Shown here: positions 42,231-53,820 of the stretch, piece after piece
Position numbering within the stretch: the first letter of the stretch is position 1
Layout: each line of letters opens with the position of its first letter
The notes under the pieces: generated by a model
Databases searched by the model: none
What the model saw: only the letters and a program-made list of their open reading frames with translations
Told to the model about the DNA's origin: nothing
Source: Gloeophyllum trabeum ATCC 11539
Lineage: Eukaryota > Basidiomycota > Agaricomycetes > Gloeophyllales > Gloeophyllaceae
DNA: 64,000 nt
NCBI RefSeq assembly: GCF_000344685.1
Contig: NW_006920420.1
Coordinates: 1,472,895 to 1,536,894, forward strand
Direction of reading: 5' to 3'
Made by a program: the position numbers and the translations under genes

Positions 42231-43259
42231 ATGCTGTCTTCTGCGCTCATCCTTCTATCAGGCGCCGCCCTTGCTACGGCGTCCCCCCTCTCCGGCTTGC
42301 TGACGCCGCGTGCAGACGTCCACTGCGGCACGACTCAGGACGCGGACCTTGCTGCATGCCAGTCCATCCTCGACAACTGGAACGGTGTGCTAGTCAAGGA
42401 CAATGATTGCACGTACGGTGCAAATGGTGCCGCGTGGAACGTCGCTTCCGTCAAGGGCTGTGAGTCTGCCTCCCCATTCGTCCTTCAGTATCGCATGCGC
42501 TGACATGGTTGATCCTCAGGCTCGCTTTACATGACTGACCCAGAGAAGGAACCCAACGCGGTGAAGGAGGCCCTCCAGACTCTCCTGGGCTGCGCGGACA
42601 AGAGCAAAGGCAAGGTCAACGGCCTCACCACTCTCGCCGACGGCACCGGCGTCTGCATTGGCGGCAACGACGGTTGCGGAGAGTAAGCATCCCGTCCTCC
42701 CTTTATCCCGGACTCGGTCTGATATACCTTACCTTGCAGTTGCTTCGACGACGCCGACTTCAACCCTCCGGACCGCCGCTCCATTACACCTACCTTCTCC
42801 AACAGCACCATCGAGAAGCGGCAGTTTGCCGACATCGCGGGTAGCATCGCGGGCTTCCTGAGCTCCGTAATCGACCAGGGCGGCAGCGACAACACGAAGC
42901 GCGCTAATGGTGTACGCAACGTCGTCGACGGCATGGCGAAAAAATACGGGCCCATCAACGTCGTCGCGTGCCACACGGACCACGAGGCGAAGTTCGACGG
43001 CGTGCAGGGCACGGACTGGGTGCACCAGCACTTCGAGATCGACATCCAGATCGGTGGTACCGTTGGGTACGAGCTTTACCTCGGGAACACTGGTACTTTC
43101 AAGCGCAATGGCGACGGTGGTGATATCAACTGGGGCTGGTGAGTACCGCACTTGTAGATGTTCACCTGAGTGACTGATTGCGCGGTATGCAGGAACGCGG
43201 CGCTTGCCAAGCCCGCAGAGCAGGACGGCTCCTTCCTAACCTTCGCCAACCGTAAATAA
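42231..43259 (+). CDS. secreted two-module protein (SSP-B)
   Basis: Four exons closing in frame: 42231-42459, 42520-42682, 42740-43138, 43193-43259 (285 aa). Signal peptide (LSSALILLSGAALATASPL), then a Cys-containing module shared with SSP-A (CGTTQDADLAACQSILDNW, LLGCADKSKGKVNGL, GVCIGGNDGCGDCF), then a putative Kex2 site (STIEKRQFAD) and a C-terminal module with KKYGPINVVACHTDHEAKF, VHQHFEIDIQIGGTVGYEL and RNGDGGDINWGW. The C-terminal module resembles an uncharacterised fungal secreted domain that I cannot name with confidence. Kex2 cleavage would release the two modules separately (inference). Intron positions match those in the pseudogene at 50590. Extracellular, function unknown. Confidence 0.8.
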
Positions 43260-45218
43260 ATGAGACGAACGACCACTCCTCTCATTGACACGACAGTTGC
43301 ATCTGCATCGCATCACGTTATCTTGCATAATAAACACGGACTTTAATTCCCTAAATTATACCAATGTAACTCTGCTAGTATTTATTAAATGTACCTTAAT
43401 CGATGAATGTCAATGAAGGCTTTGAAACACGTTGCAGTTCACCGAGGACGAAGCGCAAGTCCGGTCCGGAGAGGGATAACTATCTTGATGGTTATGTATG
43501 CGAAGTTGACTGGGACACCTACATGAACCATTCAGGCCTTCGGCATCCCACATGACCACTGGGTTATCGAAGGTCGAGGAGATGATTTTAGAAGCTGGAG
43601 GACAACACACCTCTTCCCAGTACATTCATGCCTGAGACTTGTGCCCGCATGTTCGCTCAAGGGAACACTTTCTTTCCTCGTATTCGTGTTTCACCATGAA
43701 TAGCTATTTCGGATCGGTTGCAAGTCCTATACAGTAGCATAATGTCGAATGTCAGGATGCGTAGCCGGACAAGACAATTCTGGGGCAGTGCTGTGAGATG
43801 AGTGTCAATGAATCCTTCTTGGTCTGTTCTGGTGATCAAGCCGGGTGATTTATGCCACAAATAGACAGGCATTCTTACTGGAAATCAATTTGAATCTATG
43901 CAACCCCGAGTTGTCCCAGAGTCCAGTCTTCAGATTAACAGGGCTCCATCCGGTTTTAAGACCACTCTGGTCCTGAACGAGGAATTCCTGCAACTTCAAC
44001 GTTCAGTGCTGGTGCTGCCACCGAAATAGGTTACATCCGTCAGTACTGGCATCTACCCGATGGGTGCCTCGATGATAAGCAGGTGGGCGTACCTGAATCA
44101 TTCTCCCGCGCCTTGATATCTCTAAAGATTGGTGACTCGGAACCGACCTAACAGCAATTAGGGGTGACTTTGGAGTGCAAGCACAGCTGTGATCACTGCG
44201 CGGCGCTCGTTACTTAGCGTAAGTATTTGCGTGCGCAGGATCATGGACATAGGCAACTGGCATCCAGTCTGATATAAGCAGGCGCTAAGAAAGGACCGCC
44301 AACGGAGCTTCACGAGATATTAGTGGAGGCATGCCAGCGCTGCAGCTGTCCGGCCCTTACTGAGGAGTAAAGCTTGAGCCCGATACTGGAGATAAGGCAG
44401 GATGCATGACCTTCTTACCGGCAGATGTACGGGTGTTCAGCGTGTCCGAGAGTGATATCGATTCTGCTTGAGAGCGGCGACATTCATTTGACTCACCCCT
44501 AACTCCCCTCAGCATCCACACGCTGCTACGAACACCCCGTATCATGAGGTATCATGATTGTGGACACAATAGCATCTGAACGTGTCCTGGTCGAGGCCGG
44601 ACACGAGATGCATTGAGGGCTATTGCAGGAGTTTTGAAATGAATATTCAGGTCCAGCGATTGTGGTACGAAGCCACCCACATGAGTACCCTGAGAACCTT
44701 GTCTCGTTCGGATGGTGTCTTGTCCAACTGGCATTCTAGCAACTAGCTTGCCGTCTCCTTGTATACGATGCAGCTATTTGTTTATTTCCTTGCCGACATG
44801 CCTTCAACTGGAATTTCGGTGTCTGGCAACAGTCTGGCGTTCCTTACCTTTGTGGAACAACATCGGGAGGGGATCTGCGGTGATCGGAGGGTCCACATGG
44901 ATAGCCAAACCCCAATATGTGCAAACTTCGAAGTTCGCGAGATAAATACGAAGAATCTATCTCCAAATAGAAAATCGCCTGTTCTCGTATTTATTGCAAG
45001 CTCTGAGCGAATTTCAAGCATCGATTGCACGTTTGCACATGCCCTCCCGGACGCACTGACCTTGCCGGTTCAAGTTGCGACTTTAAAACCCGGCGGTGGC
45101 ATTGAGCACCCCTTTGTTTGAACCAGCCGCCTATATAGCTCTTGTCCCTCGCTCCTTTGTCTGGCATTTCCTCTCTCTTCTGTGCCACTGCTTTGGAACG
45201 CAGACAACACGCCAAACG
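43260..45218. other. intergenic, no gene recognised
   Basis: About 2 kb with only short motif-free frames on both strands. Confidence 0.5.
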
Positions 45219-48200
45219 ATGGATACGGAGTTTTCAGACGGAGAGGAGAGCTCTCTTACTTCCCTCTCCGATTACGAGCCCTCGTCCGAGGATGAAGAGG
45301 ATAACGTGTACGTGCCTACCTCTAGACGCGGCTCTGCAGCCAATGCCACCGGCGCCGGGAAGAAAGCGGGTAAAGGGCAGAAGGGGGACTACGTGATCAC
45401 GAACGCGTTGAGGCCACCCAGGACGACGCAGTATACCGCGAAATCGTTGTACGGTACGTTCAGTCTATATTTGCATCTTCCTTCCATTACTGCGCGCCTG
45501 TGGGGGATAAGGGGTGTATGCGGTGTTCACTTCTATTGTTCTGCCGATGCACATAGAACAATCGACATACCTCCTGTCCCTGTTTTCCATGGCTTCCCAA
45601 ACTCGGTTATGCTTCGACATCACTGTGTTCGGGATCAGAGAGCGCTGGCTTTGTAGCATCGTCCCCGCACATTGCGGTTGGAGACGAAGAGCATCCTCTG
45701 ATAAGCGCTGACGACGCTATTGTGGGCGCTTATATGCCCCTCTCATGAGGCGGCTGTCTCGCCAGAATCACCAGTGATTGATTTTCGCCACATATAGATC
45801 AAATCGTTGACGGATCAATCGATCTCGACCCGGAGTATCAAAGAGGTACACCGCTGCTGCCCTTTGTATGCGCCATACTGAAGCTCGTCAGATGTTGTCT
45901 GGACTGAAACGAAGCAATCGGGCCTCATTGACTCCATATTGCGGCATTACTACATCCCACCCATCATCTTCGGTGCGTCTTCCAGTACTTCACGAATCAC
46001 CGAAGGAGGTCTTTGATGCCCCCATTTGTGTCCAGCTGTCATTTCGCACGATGACGGAACAGAACAGCGTGTATGTATTGATGGCAAGCAACGCTTGACG
46101 TCGATTCAGAGGTGGGTGGCACATCATATATGCTGTTTATTATCGTAGCATTGTTTCATCAGTTTACTGACTTGCGCCTTACACCACTCATGGTGTCGTT
46201 TCCAGGTTCATGGACGGGTTGGTGAGTACTCGAATATCTCATAGAAACACATAACATATCGTTAACTCATACATTCCCATATCACAGATTCCTCGTAAGT
46301 GTGTATACGAATACCTTGCATTAGTAACTAAATGCCGGTTTTGCAATGTTCACCATTCAGATAAAGATTCGTACGTATTCTTTGTCGGTATCCCATCATT
46401 CGGTGGCTCACCACTTTCATCACCTCCTGCGCTTCTCTCACCCGTTTCACGCTATTCAACCCATTTCATCACCAATCTCCATCAGCTTCACGAACGAGCG
46501 GTTATACTACAAGCAGACGCCGGGGTGCAAGCAAAAGCGAAGACTCCTATCGAGAGCATACATCAACCGCTTTGGTAACGAACAGGTGCAAATATCCGCA
46601 TATACTTAGCGTGAAGAGCGTGTGCCTGACGGAATGGACCAATCTCCTTGGGTGTAGATATCTTGCGTCGAGTATGACGGCCTTAATGAGGACCAGGAAC
46701 GAGAAATATTCCAGGTGACTTGCTTCTCGAATCAATGCGACTATGTCCTCACTTCGTGGCGTGTCGCAGAGAGTGCAACTTGGTGTAGCGCTGACCCCTG
46801 CAGGTGCGCACCACTGACTTTGGGTTGACTAAATCAACGCCACTGACTAGGTGGCAGAACGCATGCAAGCGCTGAACGGCCCGTTCTCTTCTTACATTCG
46901 TAACTTACAGCGTGCTGTACTCGGTCCGGCCCCGCAAGGATTCGGGAGCACCCTCGACTGGAGGACGGAGAGAGGTGTGTGCCCATCAGTCGAATAGAGA
47001 GGATCTGACCCATCTCTTTTCTCGCTTTAGGGAGGGACTTCCAGTGCATGCTGACGACAGTATATTTCGTGGAGCAGTACCCGTCATTCTCGCGATTCCC
47101 GCATACAGACGTGTTGGTGAAGTATATGGAAAAGCCAGGCATAGGGAAGGAAATCGAAGGGAAGGTGAGTCGTGTCGACTTGCATGACTCTCGCTTGTCT
47201 CTCGTCCTCTTGCGGCGATGATAGCTCATCCTGCCGTCTAGGTGCGCGATATGTTTGACGTGTATATCAAGCTTGCCGCCACCAGCGAATGCAATATTAT
47301 CTTCCGTCGCCCTGCGCGCTTGAGCCCGATCGAGTTCGTCATGGTCGGCGTGCTCATCCACGGATGGATAGAGGCGAAGATGCCTTCTCGCAATACGAAG
47401 AAGAATAAAGACGGAAGCTGGATGGACGCGCTTGATCTCAAGGCGCTCACAGCGGCCATCCGCAGCATGCGGAAGAACGTGCGCGAGGAGCATGAAGACG
47501 TGCGAGGGAACGCGAAGGTTGCGAGGACGATGCAGGCGTTCATTCGGAAGACGGCTGCGGAGCTGAAAGGCGCAAAAGGTGATGCTGCCGTGGGCCAATT
47601 GGCTCAGGTGAAGAAACGGAAAAGAATAGTGGAAAGCGACGACGACGGGGATGAACAGTCTTTGAAGACCACTGCCGCGAAGAAAGGCGCGAGCAGGGGT
47701 AAAGGGCAGGCGAAGAGTGACGGGACCGGCTGGGGGCAAGCATCCACCACTAAATCACCTCTGACACTGAAGATTCCGAAGAATAAGAACGCAAGCGGTG
47801 CAGTGACCTCCGGTGTATCAGCTACACCTGGTCCCTCAAAGAAGGTTAACAATACGGTATCGACTGCATCAACGTCTGCGAGCGTGACAGTTGTCAGAAG
47901 ATCAAAGAAGGCTGGCGGGGAGCAAGGCAATGCTCTGACGAATGCATCGAATACAAAGGGTTCGCAAGACACCGATGCTGAGAGCACGCAATCAGGTTCT
48001 TCACGGGTCAAGCGGACATCTAGGTTTGGACCGAAGCCTGGAGGTGAACGATCCTCGAGCGCAATGGCTTCACCTGTTATTCCCTCTCAGACCGCAAGTC
48101 AGCCCGCGGCGCAACCACCTGGACCGAAATCGGAACTTCGGAGAGTTGCTTCAGCAAATGCTGCCAGTACGATGTCGCGAGCAAAAGAACCAGTGCGACA

Positions 48201-49615
48201 ATCTAGTGTTGCATCATCTATCGATACACCCCTATCTTCGCGATCTACTACGATCGACCATTCAGCGGGCATTCACAGGATCAAGCCAGAGGCAGCATCC
48301 CCGCCAGTGCAATTCGCGTCTCCGATGATGCCACCCCCGCAGCCTCCCAACGAGGCATCGCCGTTGCCGGCGGCCTGCCCATCTCCAGCATTCAGCACAC
48401 CAACGACGAGCAACTATTCACCGAATATCCCCGTCAAGCGTGAGCATGAACCTTCGGTGCCATTTAGCTCTTCCATACCGAGTGGCACAGGCCCTTTGGA
48501 TCGGCTAGAGCCTATAAGACGAGCTAGGGCTGCTCCCAGACCGCTCACGCCTGCTGATGCCGGCCCCGAAACAGGGCAAGTCCAGGTGGCTCCTGCTGCG
48601 ATGCAGGCTACGCGGGATCCGAGGAGACGATCACCGCAGAATATGCAAATTGATATGGCACAACTGCATTCGATTCAACAGCAGTTATTACAGCAGGGAT
48701 CACCTGCGTGCCCGCCACCTCCGCCGATCCTGAATACGATTGGAAGTGCTATTGCACCGCTGTCGGAGGTCGAGAAGGTCGAGAAGATTCTTCTCCAGGC
48801 AGGGGTCAAGCTTGAGCCATCTCAGTTCGCGACTCTTATGCAAGGGCCTTGTATCAACTCCCCTGTGCCGCCGTGTGCTTCGCAGCCTCAGATACCCGTC
48901 TTCAGTGAGTATCAACACTGTCTGTAATCGAGAGATGTTCTAACGAGCGAAAAATTTGGATTCAGGAACCACTCCTGGCAGTCAAGCACCACTGACGGGT
49001 AACACTCCGATAACCACGCCATCGCTTAGCCCCGACGTCCCATGTCCCCCTAAGTCAGAGAATCCGGTGTCGAACGCTCAATCGGGTTACGGAGTCCGTG
49101 CATCATCGGAGACTGGTATACCTATTCCCATGTCTTGTCTCGACGGTGACGCACAGCAGGCGCATGCACGTCGGCCGTGTTCTCCACCGCGCGAGCCCAG
49201 GGCGCTGCGAGCCTCTGATCGTATGCCATCGCAGTTGTCTCGCTCGGGATCCTATTCTCGACACGCACAATCGGCGTCTTCTGTTGCTTCGCACGATGAG
49301 GATCGTGACCGGGAGCGCAGGAGGGCATCATGGGATGACAGGTATAGTCGGGGCCGCAAGAGTTCGGACAAGTATGACTATGACTATGAGTACAAGAGGG
49401 ATCGGGAAAGAGATAGAGATAGGCCAAGAGATGATAGGCCACGAGATAAGTACGACTCCCGGTATAGGGGGAGGGAGAGGTCACGATCCAGGTCCCGGGA
49501 GCGGGAGCGAGATAGAGATCGCTACGACCGCAGGAAGGATCATGATCGTCGAGAGAGCGACAGGGGGTGGAGTAGAAGAAGATCGAGAAGTCCCAGCAGC
49601 AAAATCCCGACCTGA
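45219..49615 (+). CDS. DUF262 (ParB/GmrS-like) protein with Arg-rich RS/RD tail
   Basis: Fourteen exons closing in frame: 45219-45453, 45798-45845, 45892-45972, 46036-46111, 46206-46221, 46288-46294, 46361-46370, 46486-46585, 46658-46714, 46770-46803, 46858-46974, 47031-47164, 47242-48904, 48966-49615 (1075 aa). After an acidic Ser-rich start, DUF262: SIDLDPEYQRDVVWTETKQ, LIDSILRHYYIPPIIF, the motif DGKQRLTS (residues 137-144; DGQQR in bacteria), then CVEYDGLNEDQEREIFQRVQ and LGVALTPAE. In bacteria this fold occurs in GmrSD-type restriction enzymes with NTPase or nuclease activity. The remaining about 600 residues are disordered, Ser/Pro/Lys-rich, ending in an RD/RS-type tail (RERDRDRPRDDR, RSRSRSRERERDRDRY) that suggests nuclear RNA-related localisation. 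Exons 5-7 are 16, 7 and 10 nt. Confidence 0.85.
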
Positions 49616-50589
49616 AGGTACAGTTCATGCCGATGGAGAACCATGTCAATGCGAGGCCCTCTGGCCTCTGCTGCTTTGGGGATGCGTCTTCGAGGACGCG
49701 CGTGTCTGTCTACCATCGCTTACGCTTACACAGCGTCCTTCACCTTATAATCACATACGCTTCCCTTAATGGTCTCTATGAGCACCATCATGTTACATAC
49801 GCGCCTTTATGATTTATGGTATATACGTTATGTCAAACCACGGTCCTTCGCCTTGCTCCTGATCTTCACAGAATGTTGCCACGTCAGTGAGACGACAGGT
49901 ACACGGGAAGGAAAGTATTCATACTTCCGAGATGGTAGAGACAAACCCACTGCGGGGTTTCATTGGATAGTACAACAATGAGTTATACATTCAGATTGCA
50001 GGTCTGGAGAAAGATGTGATTATATAGCAGACGACAAGGCTGTATAAATTATCGATTGAAGGTCCGAATCATGAGATCATGTATCGTAGCGGCGCAAGCG
50101 CCAATCCCCGACTCCAGTCAGAAACCATCAAGTATTCCAGGTACTAGTGTCTGGTCAAGTTGCGGAATGCCAGTCTTGACGCGTACGGACACATACACAG
50201 TATCGATATAGTCCTGTCTTATATCTACATCAATATTTAAAGGGGTTTCCTCCCAGTCCCCGCTCAGAGATACTAGTCTCATTTGTAAGCCTCACTTGTG
50301 TCAATGCATCCTTTCATCGAATGCTACGCACTGCATCACTTTGACCTTTCACATCAGGTGTGTGTGGGCAGTTGTCTTCAAGTCAAAACGAAAGTGGCGT
50401 CGGTCCAGTCGGGACGTTGCTTACATGAGGTTCTCACGGCGAGAGCGAGTTGTATGGTGGAGCGACCATTTCTCCATTTCTTCCCGACAGAACCCTCCTC
50501 CCAACTACCGTGGGAGTCGGGGACCGGGACAGAGCAGAGATAACAATGCAAGATGGCTGCCGATAGCTGGAGCACCCAGCCTCCTCTCT
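49616..50589. other. intergenic, no gene recognised
   Basis: About 970 bp between the DUF262 gene and the SSP-C pseudogene; AT-rich 3' flank without recognisable features. Confidence 0.5.
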
Positions 50590-51608
50590 CACTTCCGGTT
50601 TGCGAAAGTCAGGAAAGAGCCGTCCTGCTCAGCAGGCTTTGCCAGCGCGGCATTCCTACGAAACGCGGACTGTCAATCGATCGCGATCGCAGCGAAAGGC
50701 TGCTGCGGGCACTCACCAGCCCCAGTTGATGTCGCCACCGTCACCATTACGCCTGAAGGTGACAGTGTTGCCGAGGTACAGTTCGTACCCGATGGTCCCA
50801 CCGACCTCGATCTCGATCTCGAAGTGCTGGTGCACCCAGTCCGGTGCCCTGCACGCCGTCGAACTTCGCCTCGTGGTCCGTGTGGCACGCGACGACGTTG
50901 ATGGGCCCGTATTTTTTCGCCATGCCGTCGACGACGTTACGCACGCCGTTCGCGCGCTTCGTGTTGTCGCTCCCGCCCTGGCCGAGGATCGCGTCGAGCA
51001 GCTCGGCGACGCTGCCAGCGATGTCGGCGAACTGACGCTTCTCGAGGGTGCTGTTTGAGAATATCGGCTCGACGGAGCGGCGCCTAGGAGGCTGGAAGTC
51101 TGCATCGTCGAAGCAACTGGCGGGGAGTTTTGGGTAAGCTGGGCGTCCTGACTGTAAGGGTGAGGGAGATACTCACTCGCCGCAGCCGTCGTTGCCGCCG
51201 ATGCACACACCGGTGCCGTCGGCGAGGGTGGTGAGGCCGTTGACCTTGCCCTTGCTCGTGTCGGCGCAGCCCATGAGAATCTGGACCGTCTCCTTTATCG
51301 CGTCCGGCTCCTTCTTATCCGCGTCGGTCACGTACACCGAGCCTGTCGCGCGCCACCTCAATAAAATAGACTAGATTTGTGGAACGCGAACGAGGACCCA
51401 CAGCCCGGGGCGGAGGCGACGAGCCGCTCGCGCTGTACGTTCAGTGTTGGCTCTCGTCGAGCTGCCCGCTCCAGTCGTCCAGGATCGACTGGCAGGCGGC
51501 GAGCTCCGCGCCCTGCGTCGTGCCGCAGAAGACGTACCCGCGCGCCCCGAGTAGGCGGGCGAGTGGGGACGCGGCGCCTGCGAGCAGGATGACTGCGGAA
51601 GATAGCAT
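50590..51608 (-). pseudogene. secreted two-module protein, broken copy (SSP-C)
   Basis: Close paralogue of SSP-B in opposite orientation with the same intron positions. Landmarks: signal region MLSSAVILLAGAASPL, CGTTQGAELAACQSILDDW, MGCADTSKGKVNGLTTLADG, NDGCGE, EKRQFADIAGSVAELL, KKYGPINVVACHTDHEAKF and the terminal RNGDGGDINWGW. Lesions: TGA at 51441-51443 where SSP-B has the Cys of DNDCTYG, a nearby indel with loss of the AWN region, and one extra base in the run at 50842-50844 that shifts the frame before the VHQHFEI block. The intact C-terminal exon ends at 50590-50592. A TATA box (about 51711-51717) remains upstream, so loss of function is probably recent. Confidence 0.85.
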
Positions 51609-51646
51609 TGTAAAGTGCGTGAGTAGGGATTAAGGCGATGTCAGGT

Positions 51647-51668
51647 ATGGGTGTGTGTGTGTGTGTGT
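51647..51668. repeat. GT microsatellite
   Basis: About ten GT units just upstream of the SSP-C pseudogene start. Confidence 0.9.
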
Positions 51669-52699
51669 GCCGCCTGGTTATGCTGCCTTCCTTGGTTGAT
51701 TCAGCTGGTCTTTATACCTCGCGGTTCGCCCCCAGGCGCTGAGTCGGCGGACGATGTCTTCTTACCTTGCAGACGGCCAGGCAATCGGGCGACCACCCAT
51801 CGTAGACTACTCCACATAATGAAACGCGAAGGCCTTCGGCGACTGAGCGAGTAGTGAAGGCCATTGACACCGCTGTCAGTGAGCCATCATGATCACGCTC
51901 AAGCCCAAGTGTGCAGGCCACCTCAACCGATGGAGCGCAAAGCAGACCATGGCGTGTCTTCATCACGGATTGTCTTGTTCACCGCCCTGGTGAGGAGTAC
52001 TTAGCGCAGCGTCAAAGTCCTGGTTAGCGAGAGGTCCTCGACGGATCGAAGTGATTAGGTGGAGCGCCTTCAACAACAGAGTGGAGCACAGCCACATCTA
52101 ACCGATGCCGGCGGCGTCTGCGATTCAAAGCCTTCTCCATTGGATTCGGAACTGTTCGCGCACCTCCTTGGATAATAGTGCCAGCCATCGCGACGAATTC
52201 CGCATCATTTCGTGTGTGTAACTCTTCCCGATTTCTTCGACGTGGCAATCCCAGCGACGGCCGACCTTCGCAACAGCACTGGCCGAAGCGACGGTGCGTG
52301 GTGCGAACAGACTGGCCCTGTGCTGACGTCGGAAAATGCCCGCGCCAGCCGCTGACGATCCCCGAGTTCAGCGCAAGGAAATGACAAGCCGCCCGCCCGT
52401 CATCATGCGCTCACCCCGGTGATCGGCTCTGGCGGGGCGGACGTGCAGTGCTCGAGCGCCCATCATGTCCTCCCCTGCTCCCTCGTCCCCACGGAGCCCT
52501 TTGCCACCCGCAGCACCTCCGGGCTGCGTTGGAACGGCGGGCGGGCTCTGCGCGCGAGAGGCGGGCGCGGCGGAAGTGAGCCCTGAAGACGAGGTGGGGG
52601 GTATCGGATCACCTGCATTATTCCCGCGTCGCCGTAGCCATGTTCGCTGTGCGCCCAGCGGTGGTTGACGTACCCGCCCCGGCGCTCGCCGCGCAATAT

Positions 52700-52725
52700 A
52701 GTTCGTTCGTTCGTTCGTTCGTTCG
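52700..52725. repeat. TTCG tetranucleotide repeat
   Basis: About six units of GTTC/TTCG. Confidence 0.85.
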
Positions 52726-53820
52726 TCTAGACGATTGTCAGGTATATCCCGGGGTATCTTGTGTGCAAATCGAGGCGCGCGCAACGCACATCGGGGCGGG
52801 AGTCGAGGGGAGCGGGCTGCATCCGCGCGTGGTCAGCATACATGGCAGTGGGCATCGCCTTGGAAGCGCCCGTCCGCGGTTGGACGGGCACGCACCCGAA
52901 GACGAGGCCGACAGGACGGAGCCCAGCGCCTGCCCCTCCCTCCCCCCAGGCAGATACAGGGCCCGCCGCGTATGGGTCGACCAGAGATCATGAGGCGCGT
53001 GCGCAGGGGAAGAGCCCAGCGCTGCGACGGTCGCCTGTAGCACATCAGAGGGAAAGACGGGGTACGACGCACGGGTCCGGCTCTCGTTGTATTTCTGCGT
53101 CCCCGCCCGTCCCCCGACCCGACCGCTCCACCCGTTTGCGGCGCAGGGAGGGGAGGGGGAGGGCAGGTACGCCGGGCCGGATGCGAGTGTAGGGGCATAA
53201 CGTCGCCGGCAGGGTCGTCCCTATACCCACACCGTCGGATCCCCGGGAAGCGCGGTGGGGTGTCTTCCGGGCGAGTGCGAGGTGATGGGTTGTGGGTTGT
53301 GGGGCTGAGGACGGGCAGGGATCGCGATGAGGACGTCGATATCGATATCCTCCCCTGCGAGGTAGCCTGACCTGTGTCCTTCCATCATATCCGTGGGCTG
53401 TTCGAGAGGAGACACGCCCAGGGGGCGCTGCGCTGAACTGAGAAAGGCAACGTGCGGCGACGTGTAACCCGAGTCGCGTTGAAACGCCGGCATTCTGCAT
53501 ACATACTACTATATGATTTGGCCGGCGTGTATATGGTGAACACCTGTTTCGAATAAGGCAGAACAGATGCACATATATGCAAAGTCATGCGTTCAAACTT
53601 CACAGCACTTCCTAGCTATGACGCGAACCCGGAGTCGGGCGCGCGCACGGTACGCTGCTGCGACTGTGTACAACCCGGGGCAAGGAACGATTTGCTTGGG
53701 TTGTTCTCGAGGAGCAGCTGAGGTACGCTGACACATCCAGTTGTGAGTGCGGCCACCTGAGACGTTGTCGACAGCGGAATCCATATGAGGACTTCATGAC
53801 GTCACCTTCACCGCGGTCAC

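Larger units (their letters stand above)
51609..53820. other. intergenic with simple repeats
   Basis: About 2.2 kb. Contains a GT dinucleotide run at about 51647-51668 and a TTCG tetranucleotide run at about 52700-52725. Several GC-rich overlapping frames (52368-53200) lack motifs and splice signals that would support a gene. Confidence 0.5.
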
